The notes under the pieces were generated by a model. That model did not search any database. It saw only the letters and a list, made by a program, of their open reading frames with translations, and was not told the origin of the DNA. From positions 1 through 64,000 of the forward strand of contig VLJF02000046.1 of the NCBI GenBank assembly GCA_008360975.2: a stretch of 64,000 nt of DNA, in the 5' to 3' direction. The translations under genes and the position numbers were made by a program. This DNA comes from Lichenostomus cassidix. Lineage: Eukaryota > Chordata > Aves > Passeriformes > Meliphagidae. Shown here piece by piece: positions 42,451 through 56,243 of this stretch (position 1 is the stretch's first letter; each line of letters begins with the position of its first letter).

Positions 42451-44385
42451 ATGATAAATTGTCCACACCTGATGAGGTCACATAATGCTCATTCTTCAAT
42501 GCCCACAGGCCCATGGAACTGCACAATGCCCTTTGTGGAAGAAGGAGAACTGGAAGCTCACCAGCCCCTGTGCCCTGCCAACTCTACCAGATCAGCTGTA
42601 ACACTGGGGTCCCTGACCACCAGGGACCACCAGAGAGACCCCCAGGACAGAAGAACGCATGCATAAAGGGGAGGGGAAATATGTTAATGATTTTGGGGAA
42701 ATGGTTATCATATGTATGATTATTCTGGGACAATCACTGAATATGTATGTAAAATGCAGTTTATAAACAGGAACTTTCCTGTACTCAGCATGCACCGTAT
42801 TTCAGAGGAGATATCCCCTCCTGCATCCGGCCAAATAAAGAATGCTGCTTCTTAATTCTCCATTGATGTTAAGGAGGTTTTTTATTTTTACCAATTATTG
42901 CTAACAGTTTTGGCAACCCAGGTGGGTTGAATATACTCCTGAAATTCAATGGATCTGAGGGACTGCCAGACCACCTTGAGTATCAGAGGGCCTTTAAAGC
43001 CCCTTTTTTTTCCAACCTCTGCACTGAAGCTCCCATACTTAACCAAACCATTGGAGATATCTGTGCATGAAGGATGCCCCTGGTACTAGGGGTGTTGGCA
43101 CAGTGTTTGAGGTCATGGAATCAGCCTATGAGGTACTTTTCCAAACACCTGGACAATGAAAGTACAGGATGTCCTGGATTCTTGAGAGCAGTGGTAGCTG
43201 CAGAGCTTTTAATGCAGGAAGTACAAAAGCTGATATTCTGACAAAAGATTATAATACATGTACCCCACCGGGGAACAGCTGATTTGGAACAAAAGGGAGG
43301 ACATTGAATATCACCAGCAGGATGCTGAAATATCAGGTTGCCCTACTGGAGCAGGACAATGTTGAGCTTAAGGTAACCACTGCTTTGAAGCCATGTTTCT
43401 CTAGGCTTCAGAAGAAGCCCAGAGACTTTTGTGCCATGACTTCCTGGTAACCACTGAACAAGTGTGTTCTGGCAGATGGAATCTTGAGAGTGATCCCATT
43501 CAGGACCTGCAACTGGACCTGGATGCTGGTGGGAGCAGCATGGTGCAAATGGAAAACAGGCTGCTGGGTGCACAGTGGGAGCCTTGACCCAGGTAATAGA
43601 AGCCCAGGCTTTATCTTTTAACACATCAGCACAGAAAGCAAGATTAATGACCTTATCTAGGAATCTCTGAAGGAAAAAGGGTAAACATATGGACTGATTT
43701 AAAATATGAGTTTGGAATAATACATACTCATGGAGTCATATAGAACAAAAGGGGATGTTATCGGCAGAGAGGTCTCCTATTAAGTACAAAGAAGAAAACA
43801 GTCAACTACTCCAGAGTGTGCAAAAGCCAAAAGAAGGGGCTGTGATGCCCCTGGAAAGCCCATCAGTTTGGACACTCCCCAGTTCATACAGGGAATTGAC
43901 TGGCTGACAAAACAGCTCAAGAAGTTGCTGAAAAAGGTTTCCTTGCACTAATACCTAGGAAAAAGTTGAATGTCCTGGAACAAAAACCAAATCATAGTAA
44001 TCAGGACAGGCCATTAGCCCCACATTAGGAGAATCCCAGCAGGTGATTGAAAAACTCACGTGGGTGTGTAGTTGTACCTCCACAATTATGTATACGATAA
44101 TGGAACTAAAACATCAGGAAACACATAAGGAAATAGAGATTATGGTGATTACTTTACAAAGGAATGTAGTAAACACAAAAATGACTGAAACTAATAAATC
44201 AATTGTTGAAAAATAGGCAATTTGTTTTGCAAAATAATCCCAAGGAAAGAAGAAGGCATGCATGAATTTAGGAGGAGATATCCCCTCGTACATGTGGATG
44301 AATAAAGAATCCTGTTTTTTAATGCTACATTGGTGTGAAGGAGTTTTTTTTATTTTATTGAATTTGTGGTAAAACTGGTGTGCCC
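42451..44385 (+). mobile_element. Degenerate gammaretrovirus-like ERV with two LTR remnants and pol
   Basis: Matching LTR ends occur at about 42785-42907 and 44262-44385 (shared AGGAGATATCCCCTC and AATAAAGAATSCTG words). After the left LTR a TGGCAACCCAGGTGGGT stretch sits in the primer-binding position. Between 43080 and 43960 translations in broken frames resemble the end of gammaretroviral reverse transcriptase and RNase H (FSKHLDNE, then a VNIWTD-like segment). Several stops and frameshifts make it defective. The left boundary is set by the end of the NIDO exon and is approximate. Confidence 0.65.
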
Positions 44386-44460
44386 CGTTTGTGGTGTCTC
44401 TCCATCCCAGTGATCCTTCATCCCTGTGTCCCTTATTCATGGTGTCCCTCATTCCCTGTG

Positions 44461-45746
44461 TGTGGTGGTTTTGATTGGCCCAAAATATCAGTGAAGTGTT
44501 TTTAACATCTAGGAGAAATTTGGACCCCTCAGATGCTGTTGTGGTAGGCCTGGGGAGGTGTCTGAGGGGTGGGGTGTGGCACAAAGATGGCTCCTGTGTG
44601 TCCTGAGTGAAAGTTCTGGAAGTTTTTACATCAGGTCCAGCAGAGCCAATCTCTAATGGCTCTGAAGGTGATGGACATGCTGCTGGCCAAGTTTGGGCCA
44701 ACTGGAGTTGCTGGTTATGCCTCTGTGAAAACATATTTAAGAAAGATTCAAAACAAAGCAGGCACGCACTTCTTTCACTTTGTAGTTGGAGGAAGAAGAG
44801 GTGCAGGTGAAAATATGTGAGGGAGAACAGCATGGAGAGTGCCAAGGTCAGTGAAGAAGAGGGGAGAAAGAGGTGCTCCAGTGCTTCCAGCACTGGAGCT
44901 GAAACTTTCGGCTAGCCGTGGTGGAAGCTATGGGGGAGCCAAAAATTCCTCCTGCAGCCCATGGAGTCCATAAGGATGCAGAAATCCACCCACAGCTCAC
45001 TCCAGAGGAGGAGGTGGATGCCTGGAAAAGACTGTGGGAGTCTCATCTAAGAGTTAAAACTGCAAAAGGCCTTGCAAAGGAGAGAAAGGCCTTGCTCCTG
45101 GCATGGAAGCAGCCTGGCCTCGGCTTGGGAGAGTCTGCACAGCACCTTATGGACAAAAAGACTCATGTTACAGCAAAATTCGGACGGGAATGTTGCTCAT
45201 GAGATTGGACCCATGCCAAAGAAGTCCCCAGAGGACTGTCTCTCGTGGGAGGGACCCCTGGCTAAGTAGAGAACCTCTTTTCCTGATTGGACTGACCAGA
45301 GGACCCCTCAACCTGCCCCCTGTCTGTGTTGCTAGTTTAGAGAGAGAGAAGGGGGGGGGTTGAGTGCAGAGACTGCTTCTTAAGAGGGTGGGGGTGAGAG
45401 CAGAAAACTGTCTAGAGAGAGAGAGAGAAACAAGTAGAGATAAAGAGTATTTGTAGTAGAAAAATTGTGGTGATGAGTAAATTTGAGAATCTGCTCTGTG
45501 GACTGAAAAAAGGCCCCACACCCCCCCCCGGCTTGTTAACTGTAAAGGAAAAAAGGGAGTGAATACTGTAAGTTCGTAAGAGAGAGGGGAGAGTGAACCA
45601 AAACTGTATGAAAAGTTTATTTTTGCCTGCATTTATCCTCCAACTCTGTTAGGTAATTAAACACTTTTTGCAACTTTAAGCTTAGAGCCTAGTTGCCCTC
45701 TTTTCGTGCATCCTCCTGGCAAATATCCGGTCTCAAATCCATGACA
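44461..45746 (+). mobile_element. Solo LTR of the ERVL-like family, 1,286 bp
   Basis: It begins TGTGGTGGTTTTGATTGG and ends CTCAAATCCATGACA, with flanking ctgtg at 44456-44460 and 45747-45751. Its U3 region is shared with the LTR at 4.2-5.2 kb, including a CATATTTAAGAAA TATA-like box. It interrupts a CCTGTGTCCC-type minisatellite. Confidence 0.8.
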
Positions 45747-45749
45747 CTG

Positions 45750-47360
45750 TGTTACCCTGCTCCCTATGCCCACCATTCTTGCTGTCCCTTAATCCCACCG
45801 TCCCCCATTCCTGCTGTCCCCTGTTCCCAGAGTCCTCCTCCCGGCACTTCCCTGCCCAGATCCCCTGGGATTCCTTGCAGCAGGCTGCCTCTCTGAGCTC
45901 TCCTCACCTCCAGGTATGTGACCTCGGCTTTCTCTCTTTATGTCCTCTGGAGCCTCCAGCAGCTCCAGCAGCAACTGGGCAGAGCCACCTCAAGGTCCCC
46001 TTGGGAGCACCTCAGGCTCACCCCAAGGGTGACCCTATGATAATGGCCAAGTCGAGGTCATCTCATGGTCATCTCTTGATCATGACCATCGCTTGCCCAC
46101 AGTCATCTCAGCATCTCATGGTCACATCAACTGAATGTCATCTCTGTTGATTTTACCAGTGAGACATCATGACTCAAGCCCTCAGCTGTACCCTGATGCT
46201 GACAGAGTAGGTTCCATGGCACAGTGCCGTCTTTCCACCAGCTGGGCATCAGCTGCAGCAGGTCTGCGAGATTCACCATTGCCACTGTGAAGTATCCCGA
46301 GCCCTGTCCCTAAGCCCAGGAGCACCGGTAGGAACAGGCTGCCCGGAGACGTTGTGGCTGCCCCATCCCTGGAGTTGTTCCAGGCCAATGGGACGGGGTT
46401 TGGAGCATCCCCAGGCTCCGACCCGCAGTTGGCCTCTTCCGGGACAGCGCGGGGGATGCCTGGCCTGGGCGCTCCACCCCGCCCCCGCCCCCCAAATTCC
46501 TCTCCCGGGGAGCGCTGGGGCGAGGGGGGTGTTCAGGTGGGGTCCGGGTGGAGGGCGCAGGGCCCTGCAGGTCTGCCTGGCAACTGGTGAGTCATCGGCA
46601 GAGCGTACTCTGATTGGCTGGGGTGTGTTGGTGCTGTAGCCCTGGCTCCGGGGGTCCTGGGTGGGAACCGTGGACCGGTTGGGTCTTGGGACACGGCGGG
46701 TTGGAGCTGCTCCGACCCATCAAGGTTCAGGGAATAGAGAGCTTTCAAACCCCTCCACAGCCCCACAGCTCTCCCCAGGACCTCCCCAGACCCCCTCACA
46801 ACCTACCCACCCCGAGGTAACCAGTAAATAACTTGTCCCTAAAGAAGTTATTTCGCCGGTGTGCCCGAGGCTCATCCCCTCCAGAGTCGAGGGATTGGAT
46901 TTATTTCAGTTCTGGGGCGGGGGGGAGCTGGGGGCCAATTCCCAAAGCCAGCCCACGCCTGGCAAAACTGCTCCCTAGACATCCACGGAGGGGCATGGGC
47001 GAGCATAGGGGGACTCAGGGATGGCATAAAGGGAACTCAGGCACAGTGGGGACATGGGGCACATGTCTATCTGTATCAGGTTTCCCCCCTCCAGCTGAGG
47101 CTCATGTAGCCCCAGCATCAAAACAGCCACTGAAAAGTCATATTTCTCCCTTGCCCCATCCTCCCTCTGCTCCCTAAAAATGAGGGATTTTTTCAAGTTG
47201 TTTTTAATTTCTTTCTTTTTTTTTTTAGGTATTTTTCTCCCCCGTGCTCCAGCATCTCCTCCCAGGACAGCTTTCAGCAGCTGCAGTTCTGCCCTTCCCC
47301 CCAGCCCTGTGGGAGCTGCTGGCATATCTCAGAGCTGCGGCTGTTGGGGTTTTTCCTCCT
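45750..47360. other. No gene recognised; CR1 piece, CpG-rich patch and presumed lectin 3' UTR
   Basis: A CR1 fragment on the plus strand lies at about 46318-46435 (GTTGTGGCTGCCCCATCCCT). A GC-rich patch with GATTGG (46612) lies at 46470-46650 and may be a promoter, but no exon follows convincingly. The last few hundred bases lie downstream of the lectin stop codon and probably include its 3' UTR. Confidence 0.35.
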
Positions 47361-49984
47361 TTAAGGGTGCTTTTTGGGGGCAATGGAGGCTCCGAGCTGG
47401 GCAGCTTCCATCTGGCAGATCCACTGAAGCTCCTTGCTGCAGCTCTCAGGGATGACTTCATTCCCCCTGATCATCGCACAGGATCCATGTTTCATCCGGG
47501 GGTCCACCTGGAACCTGCAGGTGCAGGAGAGGCAATGTCACACGTGGGGGTGCCCACCCCAACACCCAGCCCTTGCTGCAGCTGCAGCTGTGTCACACCT
47601 GGGAGTCCCAGGGGGCAGAGGGGGTTTGCTCTTCAGCCAGGTCCAGTCTGTCTTGTTCAGGGGAATGTAGCAGCCAATCCAGAAGTTGTATAAAGGTCTT
47701 TGCAAGCTTTTATGTAGCAAATCCTGGTTCAGGAGAAGGACAAGACGCAAATGTGCCACCTTAGTCACACCCGAACAAGCTCCATCCTCATCCCAGGAAT
47801 GGGCCCCACCAGCGTCCCCCCATGCTCTGCCACAGACGCCTGGGGGGCTCAGGCAGGGGAGGGGGACTGACCCCAGACTCCTGGGAACCCATTCACCCTT
47901 CCCTGGGCACCACCAGCCCCTCAGGTGCAGCTCTGGGACCTGTCCCACATCCCCAGTGCTTTCGGTTCCTTCACCAGCTCATTCTGGTCCCATGGCACAA
48001 GTAGCGTGGCCCCCAGCCTCCTGCAGTCCTCCTGGCTCTTGCTCCAAGACCTGTATCCATCGGAGACCCAGTAGCACTTGGTCCTGCCCAGGATCCAGCC
48101 CCTGGGGCAGAGCCTGCATGCCTCACCCCCTGAAAGACAGGATCAGTGCTGGGTTAAGCCACCAAGAAGCCACCTCAGCCCCCGCACACCCAGAGGAGGA
48201 CAAATCTGTAAGTCCCGTTTGCTCCCCAGGGACTCCCTGAGTTTCACTTGGGTCTCCAATCAGTGGATGCCACCAGCTTTTGGGAAAACTGCTGGAGCAG
48301 AGACACCTCAGGCTGGGGCTGTTACCTGGTGGCTGTGACGAGCAGAGAACTTTCCTCAGCTCCAAGAGGGTGGTGTCACCATCTCCTATGCACCTGCTCC
48401 CATCTTTGCAGCTTCCTGGGCTCTCTGACTGCTGGTGGAGAACTGCAAGGAAAGGGTGAGCAGTGGAGAGGCTCCCTTGGACATGATACCCACCGAGATC
48501 CACCTGCACATGGCTCTGGCCATATGGACTGGATCCTGACACCAACCAGGAACTCAGAGCCCTCCTCTCATCTCTCCTCTCATCCCTTCCCTCATTCCTC
48601 CCAGCTCACCCCAAATCTTGGCCCAAGCACCTCATGAGGGGTCAAGATTGGCCTTGGGGTCCCAATCCAGAGCAGACCCCAGCCTGTCTCCTTTTGGTGG
48701 CCAGGCTCAGCAACCCTGAGCTCATCCGCCATTTAGAGCTGACCCCCTGCACTGTGGCTTTGTTCTGGTGACAGGATGTGACCTCTCCAAGGTGCCACCA
48801 TATCTCAAGTGCCACTGTACCAGGCAGCCCAGAGAGCCCCGGACTCTCTGACCCCACAGATGGAGCCCCTCCTGACTCTGAGCTGTACCCCTGATCTGTG
48901 CAGAGGGGTCTGACCCCAGGCTGAGGGGCTTCTCAGCACCCTCTGCTCACCCCTCACAGTGCGGCTGCCCATGGACACCCGTAGGGTGTCTGAGCAGCTC
49001 ACAGCAGATTTATTGTGGAGTCTCCTCCCCAAGATCCAACAGACATTGGAGACGCCTGCTTGGGGCAGTTTGGGGATGCTGGGGGTGCCAACAGCAACGT
49101 CCTGCTGGGCACAGGACTCCTTTTATCCAGGCTCTGTGTGGCCCTGAGCTTGGCCTCAGGGTGTCAAACCCTGTCCCTGCCTTGAGGCATGTTGAACAGA
49201 TGCCAGGGGAAAATTACCTGGTGGGGAGCACAGGATCCTCCGCAGGTCCCTGTAGATGCCATTCAAGCTGGGACAAGCTTGAAGAGAGGTCTGTCCCCTC
49301 TCTGCCACCCACCAGGACACTGGGAGAGGAGGATGCCGAGCCCAGTCAGGGACATCAGGGACGGGGTGGGAAGGGGTACCAGGATCCCTCCATCACCCCC
49401 ATGAGGGCCACTCACCACACAGCACGAGGGACAGTGCCAGGGTGGCTATCAGGGCCCCAAGGAGGCAACGGGGACATCGGGGGACTGCAGTGGGGACCCC
49501 CTGGGTTTCTGGAACGCCAGATCCTGTGACTGGGGAAGGGTATGGAAAAAGGGCTGTTGGAAAAACAGCTGTCATCCCCCACCCCCAGGCCCGAGGCAGG
49601 GTGTCCTGGGGCAAAGCATTCTGGTGAGACCCCCCAGACCCATGCAGACCCCTCTGCACAGGAGCAGGAGGAGCTGGGTGTCCCCAGAAACCTCTCTGCT
49701 CCCTCTTTTGGGGGTCACAGCTTGGGATGCTAGGACAGCAACCAGACACAGCATTGAGAAAAGCCGTCCCAGCCCCTCCTCCCCAATCCATGCCTCAGTT
49801 TCTCCAGCTTGAGCAGCTCAGGGACCTGGTGGGTGGCATCACACTGCACCCATCCCCACTCCCTCTAGTTCCCCTCCTACAGCTTTGGGGGGCCCAGCAG
49901 ACACAACACCCCAGTACCTGCACCCTGGAGGGGAATGGGCCTCCTCACATGGTCTAAGACCGTGTAGCCATCCTGGTCCTCCAT
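47361..49984 (-). CDS. C-type lectin-like receptor, type II membrane protein, complete, 241 aa
   Basis: Six minus-strand exons join in phase: 49984-49918, 49523-49416, 48442-48326, 48129-47975, 47723-47599, 47514-47361 (stop TAA at 47363-47361). Exon 1 gives the cytoplasmic tail MEDQDGYTVLDHVRR, whose acidic-GYTVL motif resembles the hemITAM of CLEC1B and CLEC7A. Exon 2 holds the membrane segment (CLLGALIATLALSLVLC). Exon 3 is the stalk. Exons 4-6 form a C-type lectin domain: CPRGW, KCYW, WSKSQEDC, FWIGC, SCAMIRG and WIC. The calcium-sugar motifs (EPN, QPD) are absent, as in NK-receptor-like lectins. Bird relatives occur near the MHC (B-NK, B-lec), but I cannot name an orthologue. The donor of exon 1 (GTACTG) is weak. 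Confidence 0.83.
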
Positions 49985-49999
49985 GTTGTGGCAGAGTTG

Positions 50000-51600
50000 G
50001 GGGGACAGAAGCTGGTGACATGGGGCTAGTGGCACAGAGGAAGGGACAGGAAACCAAGCCACCACTGAGCACGTGTGCTGAGCTGGCAGGGTGTGAGCTG
50101 TCAATGGGCCTGAGCTTCCTGCCTTCGCCACAGGCCAGCAGCTTCTGGGGGGAACTTGCCCTGACGCCCCAGAGAGGGGCACCGAGGGTCCGTGGGGGGT
50201 GGGGGCTTTGTTCTCCGGAGGAAAACTGGGGTATGGGGCTGCTTCCCACAGGGGAAAGGATGAGGAGCTGCAGCAGGAGATATTGAGAGAAAAAGAACCT
50301 CTTCAACCCCAAAATTGTGAAAACAAAAGATCAAGATATTGATCCTGATCTCTAAAATATGAGAATCCATAACATATCACTAAAATGTCCTTAAAGTGTT
50401 AAGAATCCATCAATAAAATGCCAGATATACCTAAAAATAGACACAAATACAGACATTTTTGTGGCTCTCGTGACCTGACTTTCCCAGCTGTGTGAACAGG
50501 GCAGTACTGGGTAGAGGGAAGCCCTTCCCCCTAAGTAGAAGGGGTTTATTAGCCTTAATTAATCACTGATCCCTCAGTTCCTGAGCTGCTTTGGTACTCT
50601 GCCAGGCACAGCCCAGCACTGGCTCAGAGGCTGCAGGGCTGCCACGTCCTGCCAGGGTTCAACACATCAGTTTTATTTGCTTCAAAAAGGGAAAACAGCC
50701 TCAAATCCCTTTGGCTGAGAGGAAAAGGGGACAGAATTTTGGCAGAAAACTCAAAAAACCAGTTTTTACAGCTTAGGAAGAACAAAGGAAAGAAAAGTCA
50801 GGTGAGAGTACCAGCAGCACTTCTCTGCTGTCCCCATTTGAGCCCATCCCTCGGGTGATCCAGAGGGACTAGGAGCACTGGGAAGGGGCCGTGGCTCAGG
50901 GTGTAGCCCCCAGGGCAGCCCCACATCACCCATGGGAGCTCCAATGCTCCGACAGCCAGGATGGAATGTGGGAGGGGGAGCAGGGGGTGGAACAGACACA
51001 CAAGGGACAACGGTTTGACTTCCCCAGGCTTTAAGGGAGCAGTAAGAAAACAATAAGGAAAGAGAAGAAGGGCAGCACCATCGGCACCGTAGCACTGCTG
51101 GCTGTCCCACAAGGACATGTCACTGCCCCAGATGGGCCCAGCCTGTGCCCATCTCATCTGGTGGCAACAGCAGGAGCTCCATCACCACAGTGCAAGAGCA
51201 GGGTCACAGGAAAGGCACAGGAAATGCAAACAGGGGCACAAGGGGCTCTGGAGCAGTTCTGGGAGGAGGAAGAAACCACTTCCCCACTGGAGGCCTCAGT
51301 CCAGGCAGCCTCATGCCAACTCCCATGGGGGAGCTTCCATGTCACCTCGCACTGAGGTGCTCCTGAGATCTGGCACTGAGGTGTCCCTGGTTCCTGGCAC
51401 TGAGGTGTCCCTGGTTCCTGGCGCTAAAAGTGTCCCTGAGATCTGGCACAAGGCAGATGTGAAGCTGTGAAGCTGAAGGACATCCCTGTGCCAGGAGACG
51501 AGATGAAGCTGTGAGACCCCAGGACTGAGAAGGTCCTTTCTCCGTCACCTGTTCCAGGTGAACTTGGGCCCTGCTGCAGAGCTGCAGCTGCTGCAGGGAG
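50000..51600. other. Upstream of the lectin gene; no gene recognised
   Basis: No TATA box lies upstream of the minus-strand start at 49984; an ETS-like GTTTCCTGTCCC is present near 50050. A 24-base repeat (GCACTGAGGTGTCCCTGGTT) occurs about three times at 51350-51430. Confidence 0.3.
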
Positions 51601-51619
51601 CAGCTGCAACTCCAAGATC

Positions 51620-52080
51620 ATGGTCATTCAGGAACACACTCTCCATGGGCATGGACCAGGACCCGCAACGAGGAGCAGAGACAGCGCTGGTACTGCAGGG
51701 GGACAGATAGTCCCTGGCCATCCCTGAGTACAGAGCACTGATCCCTGCTCCCAGCTCCCCTTATCCCCCAAGAGGTAATACCAGACCCTGTGGTATTGAC
51801 CCAGCCTTGGGACAGGCCAGCAGCAGCCCACAGGTGGAATTGAAATGTCTTTGCATCTTCCGGCTGGAGAGGGAAGGGGAGAAGGTCCAAGAATTCCCCT
51901 CTGCAGGGAGCAGGGACATGGTCTTCCACTGAGGGACAGGGCTGAGGCAGCTTCTCCTCCCTCACCTGAGTGCACAGACAAGGCCACCACCAAGCCAGGG
52001 CCAGCAGCAGAACAGAGCCAGCACCAGGGTGACCTCGGGATGGGATGGAACCTCTTGCCTGGAGCAGGAAAGAGTCACTG
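51620..52080 (-). pseudogene. Possible second lectin-receptor-like exon set, fragmentary
   Basis: On the minus strand an exon of 93 bases (near 52060-51968) is bounded by CTGCTCCAG and GTGAGG, is phase 1 on both sides like the membrane exon of the neighbouring lectin gene, and encodes a hydrophobic stretch (GLVVALSV). Downstream exon-like pieces contain stops in the needed frame. I see no recognisable lectin domain, so this is only a hint of a decayed paralogue. Confidence 0.22.
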
Positions 52081-52689
52081 GCCATGAGAACAGGGATGGC
52101 CTGCGCAGACCTGATCCTCACATCCCCCCACCCAATGCTGGCTGCTCAGGGAGTGTGGGAGGGACCCCCCAGCCCGTTTGGCTTGCTCAGCTGGCAGCAA
52201 GAGAGCCAAGGGCAAGGGACACAGGCAGGGACACAGGTGTGGGGACAGCCTGTGGCACGAGAGTTGCCCAGGGCTGGGAGCAGCCAGGGGTGTTGGTTCC
52301 AGCCACTGATGAGACTGAACAGAGCATCTGAGGTCAAGAAAAGAGGGGATCGAGGGGCTAGGAGAGGCAAAATGGCCAGGAAAGGGGGGAAGGGTGTCCT
52401 GGAGCCAAAAAAAGGGGACTCTGGGGGCTGGAAACTTGGGAATGGCCAGGAAGGGTGGCCCCCAGCATGGAAAAGGGGATGCAGGGGCACCCTGATAATA
52501 ACAGGGAAGAGAGGGAGGGAAAAATGAGATAAAGGATCCCAACTCCTGATTTCCAGTGCCATGAACACAGAGAGAGGGCAGGGAAGTGCCCACAGGGAAA
52601 CAGATCCCAGAGCAGATCTGCTGGTCAGGGACAGTGGAAACTGGGAACAGAGATTTGGGGAATGCAGAGCAGTGGGATGGGGGTCACCC

Positions 52690-53960
52690 TCCACCTTCTC
52701 ACCATCCTGCACTTCCCAGAGCCCAGTCACTCCCAGTATGAGGTCTGACACCTCCAGTATGATCCCACTGGCACAGAACATCATCCCAACTGCCCCCAGC
52801 ATAGTCCCAGTCACTCTGAGTATGATCCCACTATGAGTCCAGTATGATCCCACTCTCCCCCAGCAGGGTCCCAGTCACTCCCATCTTCCCCCAGCAGGGT
52901 CCCAGTCACTCCCATTTTCCCCCAGTGTGCTCCCCATTCTCTACCACTGGTCCCAATTGCTCCCAGTTGGTCCCAGTCAACCCCAGTATGGCTACAGACA
53001 GTATATCTCATTTGCCCTCAGCATGCTCATGGTCATTCCCAGTCACTCCCAGATCCCCCAGTAAGCTTTTCGTTATCACAGTATGATCCCAGTCACTTCC
53101 AGTATATCCCAATTGCTTCCAGGATGCACTCAGTCACATCCAGTTAGTTCCAGTTGCTTGCAGCACAATCCCAGTTTCCCTCTGTTACTCCCAGAAGCCC
53201 AAAGTGGGATCCCAGTTACTCCCAGACACTTCTACTATGATCCTAGTAAATTCCCGCCACTCCCAGGATGCTTCCAGTTGATTACATCATGGTCCAAGTT
53301 ACTCCCAGCTGCCCCCCAGTATGATTACAGTCACCCCCAGTATTATCCAAAGATTACCCCAGTGTGGGTCCAGTTGCTCCCAGCATGAACCCAGTCACCC
53401 TGCACATGGTTCCAGTGGCTCTCTTTAATCCCCAGTAGGGTTCCAAAGACTCCCAGTGTGACTAGAGTCACTCCCAGTCTCTCCCACTCTATCCCATTTG
53501 CCCTCAGCATGATCCCAGATGCTCACAGCTACTCCCCATCACCCTGGATGTGGTCTCAGTCACTCCCAGGAGGATCCAGTCACCTCCTGCATGATCTCAG
53601 TCACTCACAGTATATCCCAGTTGCCCACAACATGGTCCAAACTGCCCCCACATGCTCCTAGTCACTCCCAATAGGAGGCCAGTAGGATCCCTGTCACCCT
53701 CTGTGTGATCCCAGTCTCCCCCCGCATGGGCCCAGCTACCCCCACTGTGATTCCAGTAGGATCCCTGTCACCCTCTGTGTGATCCCAGTCTCCCCCCGCA
53801 TGGGCCCAGCTACCCCCACTGTGATTCCAGTATTTCCTAGTTGCTCCTGGCTCACAGTCATTCTCAGGCACTCCCAGTTACCCCAGCACCGTTCCAGTTG
53901 ACCCCAGTATGATCCCAGTCACTGTCAGTATGATCCAGTACAACCCAGTCCCTCCCAGTG
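52690..53960 (+). repeat. CCCAGTCACTCCCAGTATGATC minisatellite, 1.3 kb
   Basis: Dozens of degenerate units combine CCCAGT, CACTCCCAGT and ATGATCCCA. A 70-base unit at 53690-53830 is present twice almost unchanged. This is the largest block of this family in the window. Confidence 0.7.
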
Positions 53961-54856
53961 CTGTCACTCCCGGGATCTCCCACCTCTCTCTGCGTTCCCC
54001 CCTCCCGGATCTCCAGGCTCCCCACAGGAGCCCCAAGGGCTGCAAATCCCCCCCCAGGGTCCCCACCAAGGCCCACTTTGGATCTGCAGCCCCCAATTTT
54101 CCCTGTTTCCCTCTCGTTTTCCCCAGGCCAGGCTCCCCCTGTCCCCAGCGCTGGGCTGGGAGCAGCCGAGAGCCCCGCGCTGCCCATGCCGAGCTGTCCT
54201 GGCTGCATCCCCGCTCCTCCCGCGGCTGCAGGGCTTGGGGAATGGCGGAGGAGGGAGGAGCAGGGAGGAGGAAGGAGGAAAAAAGAGAGGGGAGAGGGTG
54301 ATAGCAGAGCTGGGGGACCCCCAGCAGCCTGGAGGATGGGGAGTCCTGTGACCCCCAGGGCCTCACAGTGGGGAAACCAGAGAGGAGAGACCGCTGGGAT
54401 TCAAGGGACCTTCAACAACCTGGAGAGGGGCAGGGGGGACTCCTTGGACCCCTGTTACCCCGAAGCAGAAAATAAGGGGAGAAGGGACCCCAGGACCCCC
54501 AAAACCTCCAATCTCCCTAACTGGGGAGACTGAAGAGGGGGGAACGTTTGGGATTCCCAGGACCCCTGGCAGCCTGTGGTTGGTGAGGACCAAGTAGAGG
54601 GAGGGACGTCCAGTAAACGAGGGACTCCCAGGAGTCTGGACAAGGAGGAACCCCAGAACCCCAAAGTTGAGAGACCAGAGAGGGGGAACTCCTGAGAGGC
54701 TTTTTTGGGTCTGAATATTGGTGGTTTGGAAGTTTTAACGAACTTCTTTCCAGTGACTTCTAGGGATGGATTTTGGCAGGAGGGACCCACAACCCCACAC
54801 ACTCAAGCCTTGTTTGCCCCCCAAACCAGGATTTCCCATTCCCAAACCTTGGCTAG

Positions 54857-55775
<919 letters not shown>

Positions 55776-55949
55776 GGGAAGCCCTGCTTTGTCCACTGCT
55801 CCAGCTTCATCCCCCATTGGAAGACCCATGTTGGGAAGTGCCCTGGTGATCAACATTTGTGGTGGTCCATGTTGGGAAGACACCTGGCTGGTGATCTCAT
55901 TATTCCTGTGTCCCATAGTGTTATACCCCATTCACTTCAATCCAGGATC

Positions 55950-56243
55950 ACTCTCGTGCCCAGGGACAGGACTGGAGGGAAGGGCTGGAGCTGAATCACT
56001 GCAGGTTTAGGTTGGATCTCAGTAAAAGTTTTTCCCCAGAGGCTGCTCAGGCACTGAACAGGCTCCCCAGGGAAGAGCTCACAGCTCCAAGGCTCTCTGA
56101 GCTCCAGGAGTTTGGTCACTGCTCCCAGGCCCAGGATGGAATTGCTGGGGTGTCCTGGGCAGGGCCAGGAGTTGGACTCAATGATCCTGATGGTTCCTCC
56201 CAGCTCAGGCAATTCTGTGGTTCTGTGATCCCATGACCTTCAG
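55950..56243 (+). repeat. CR1 3' end, left arm
   Basis: The CR1 tail ends GGTTCCTCCCAGCTCAGGCA then ATTCTGTGGTTCTGTGATC. The same copy occurs inverted at 59.43-59.73 kb with the same flanking sequence. Confidence 0.7.
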
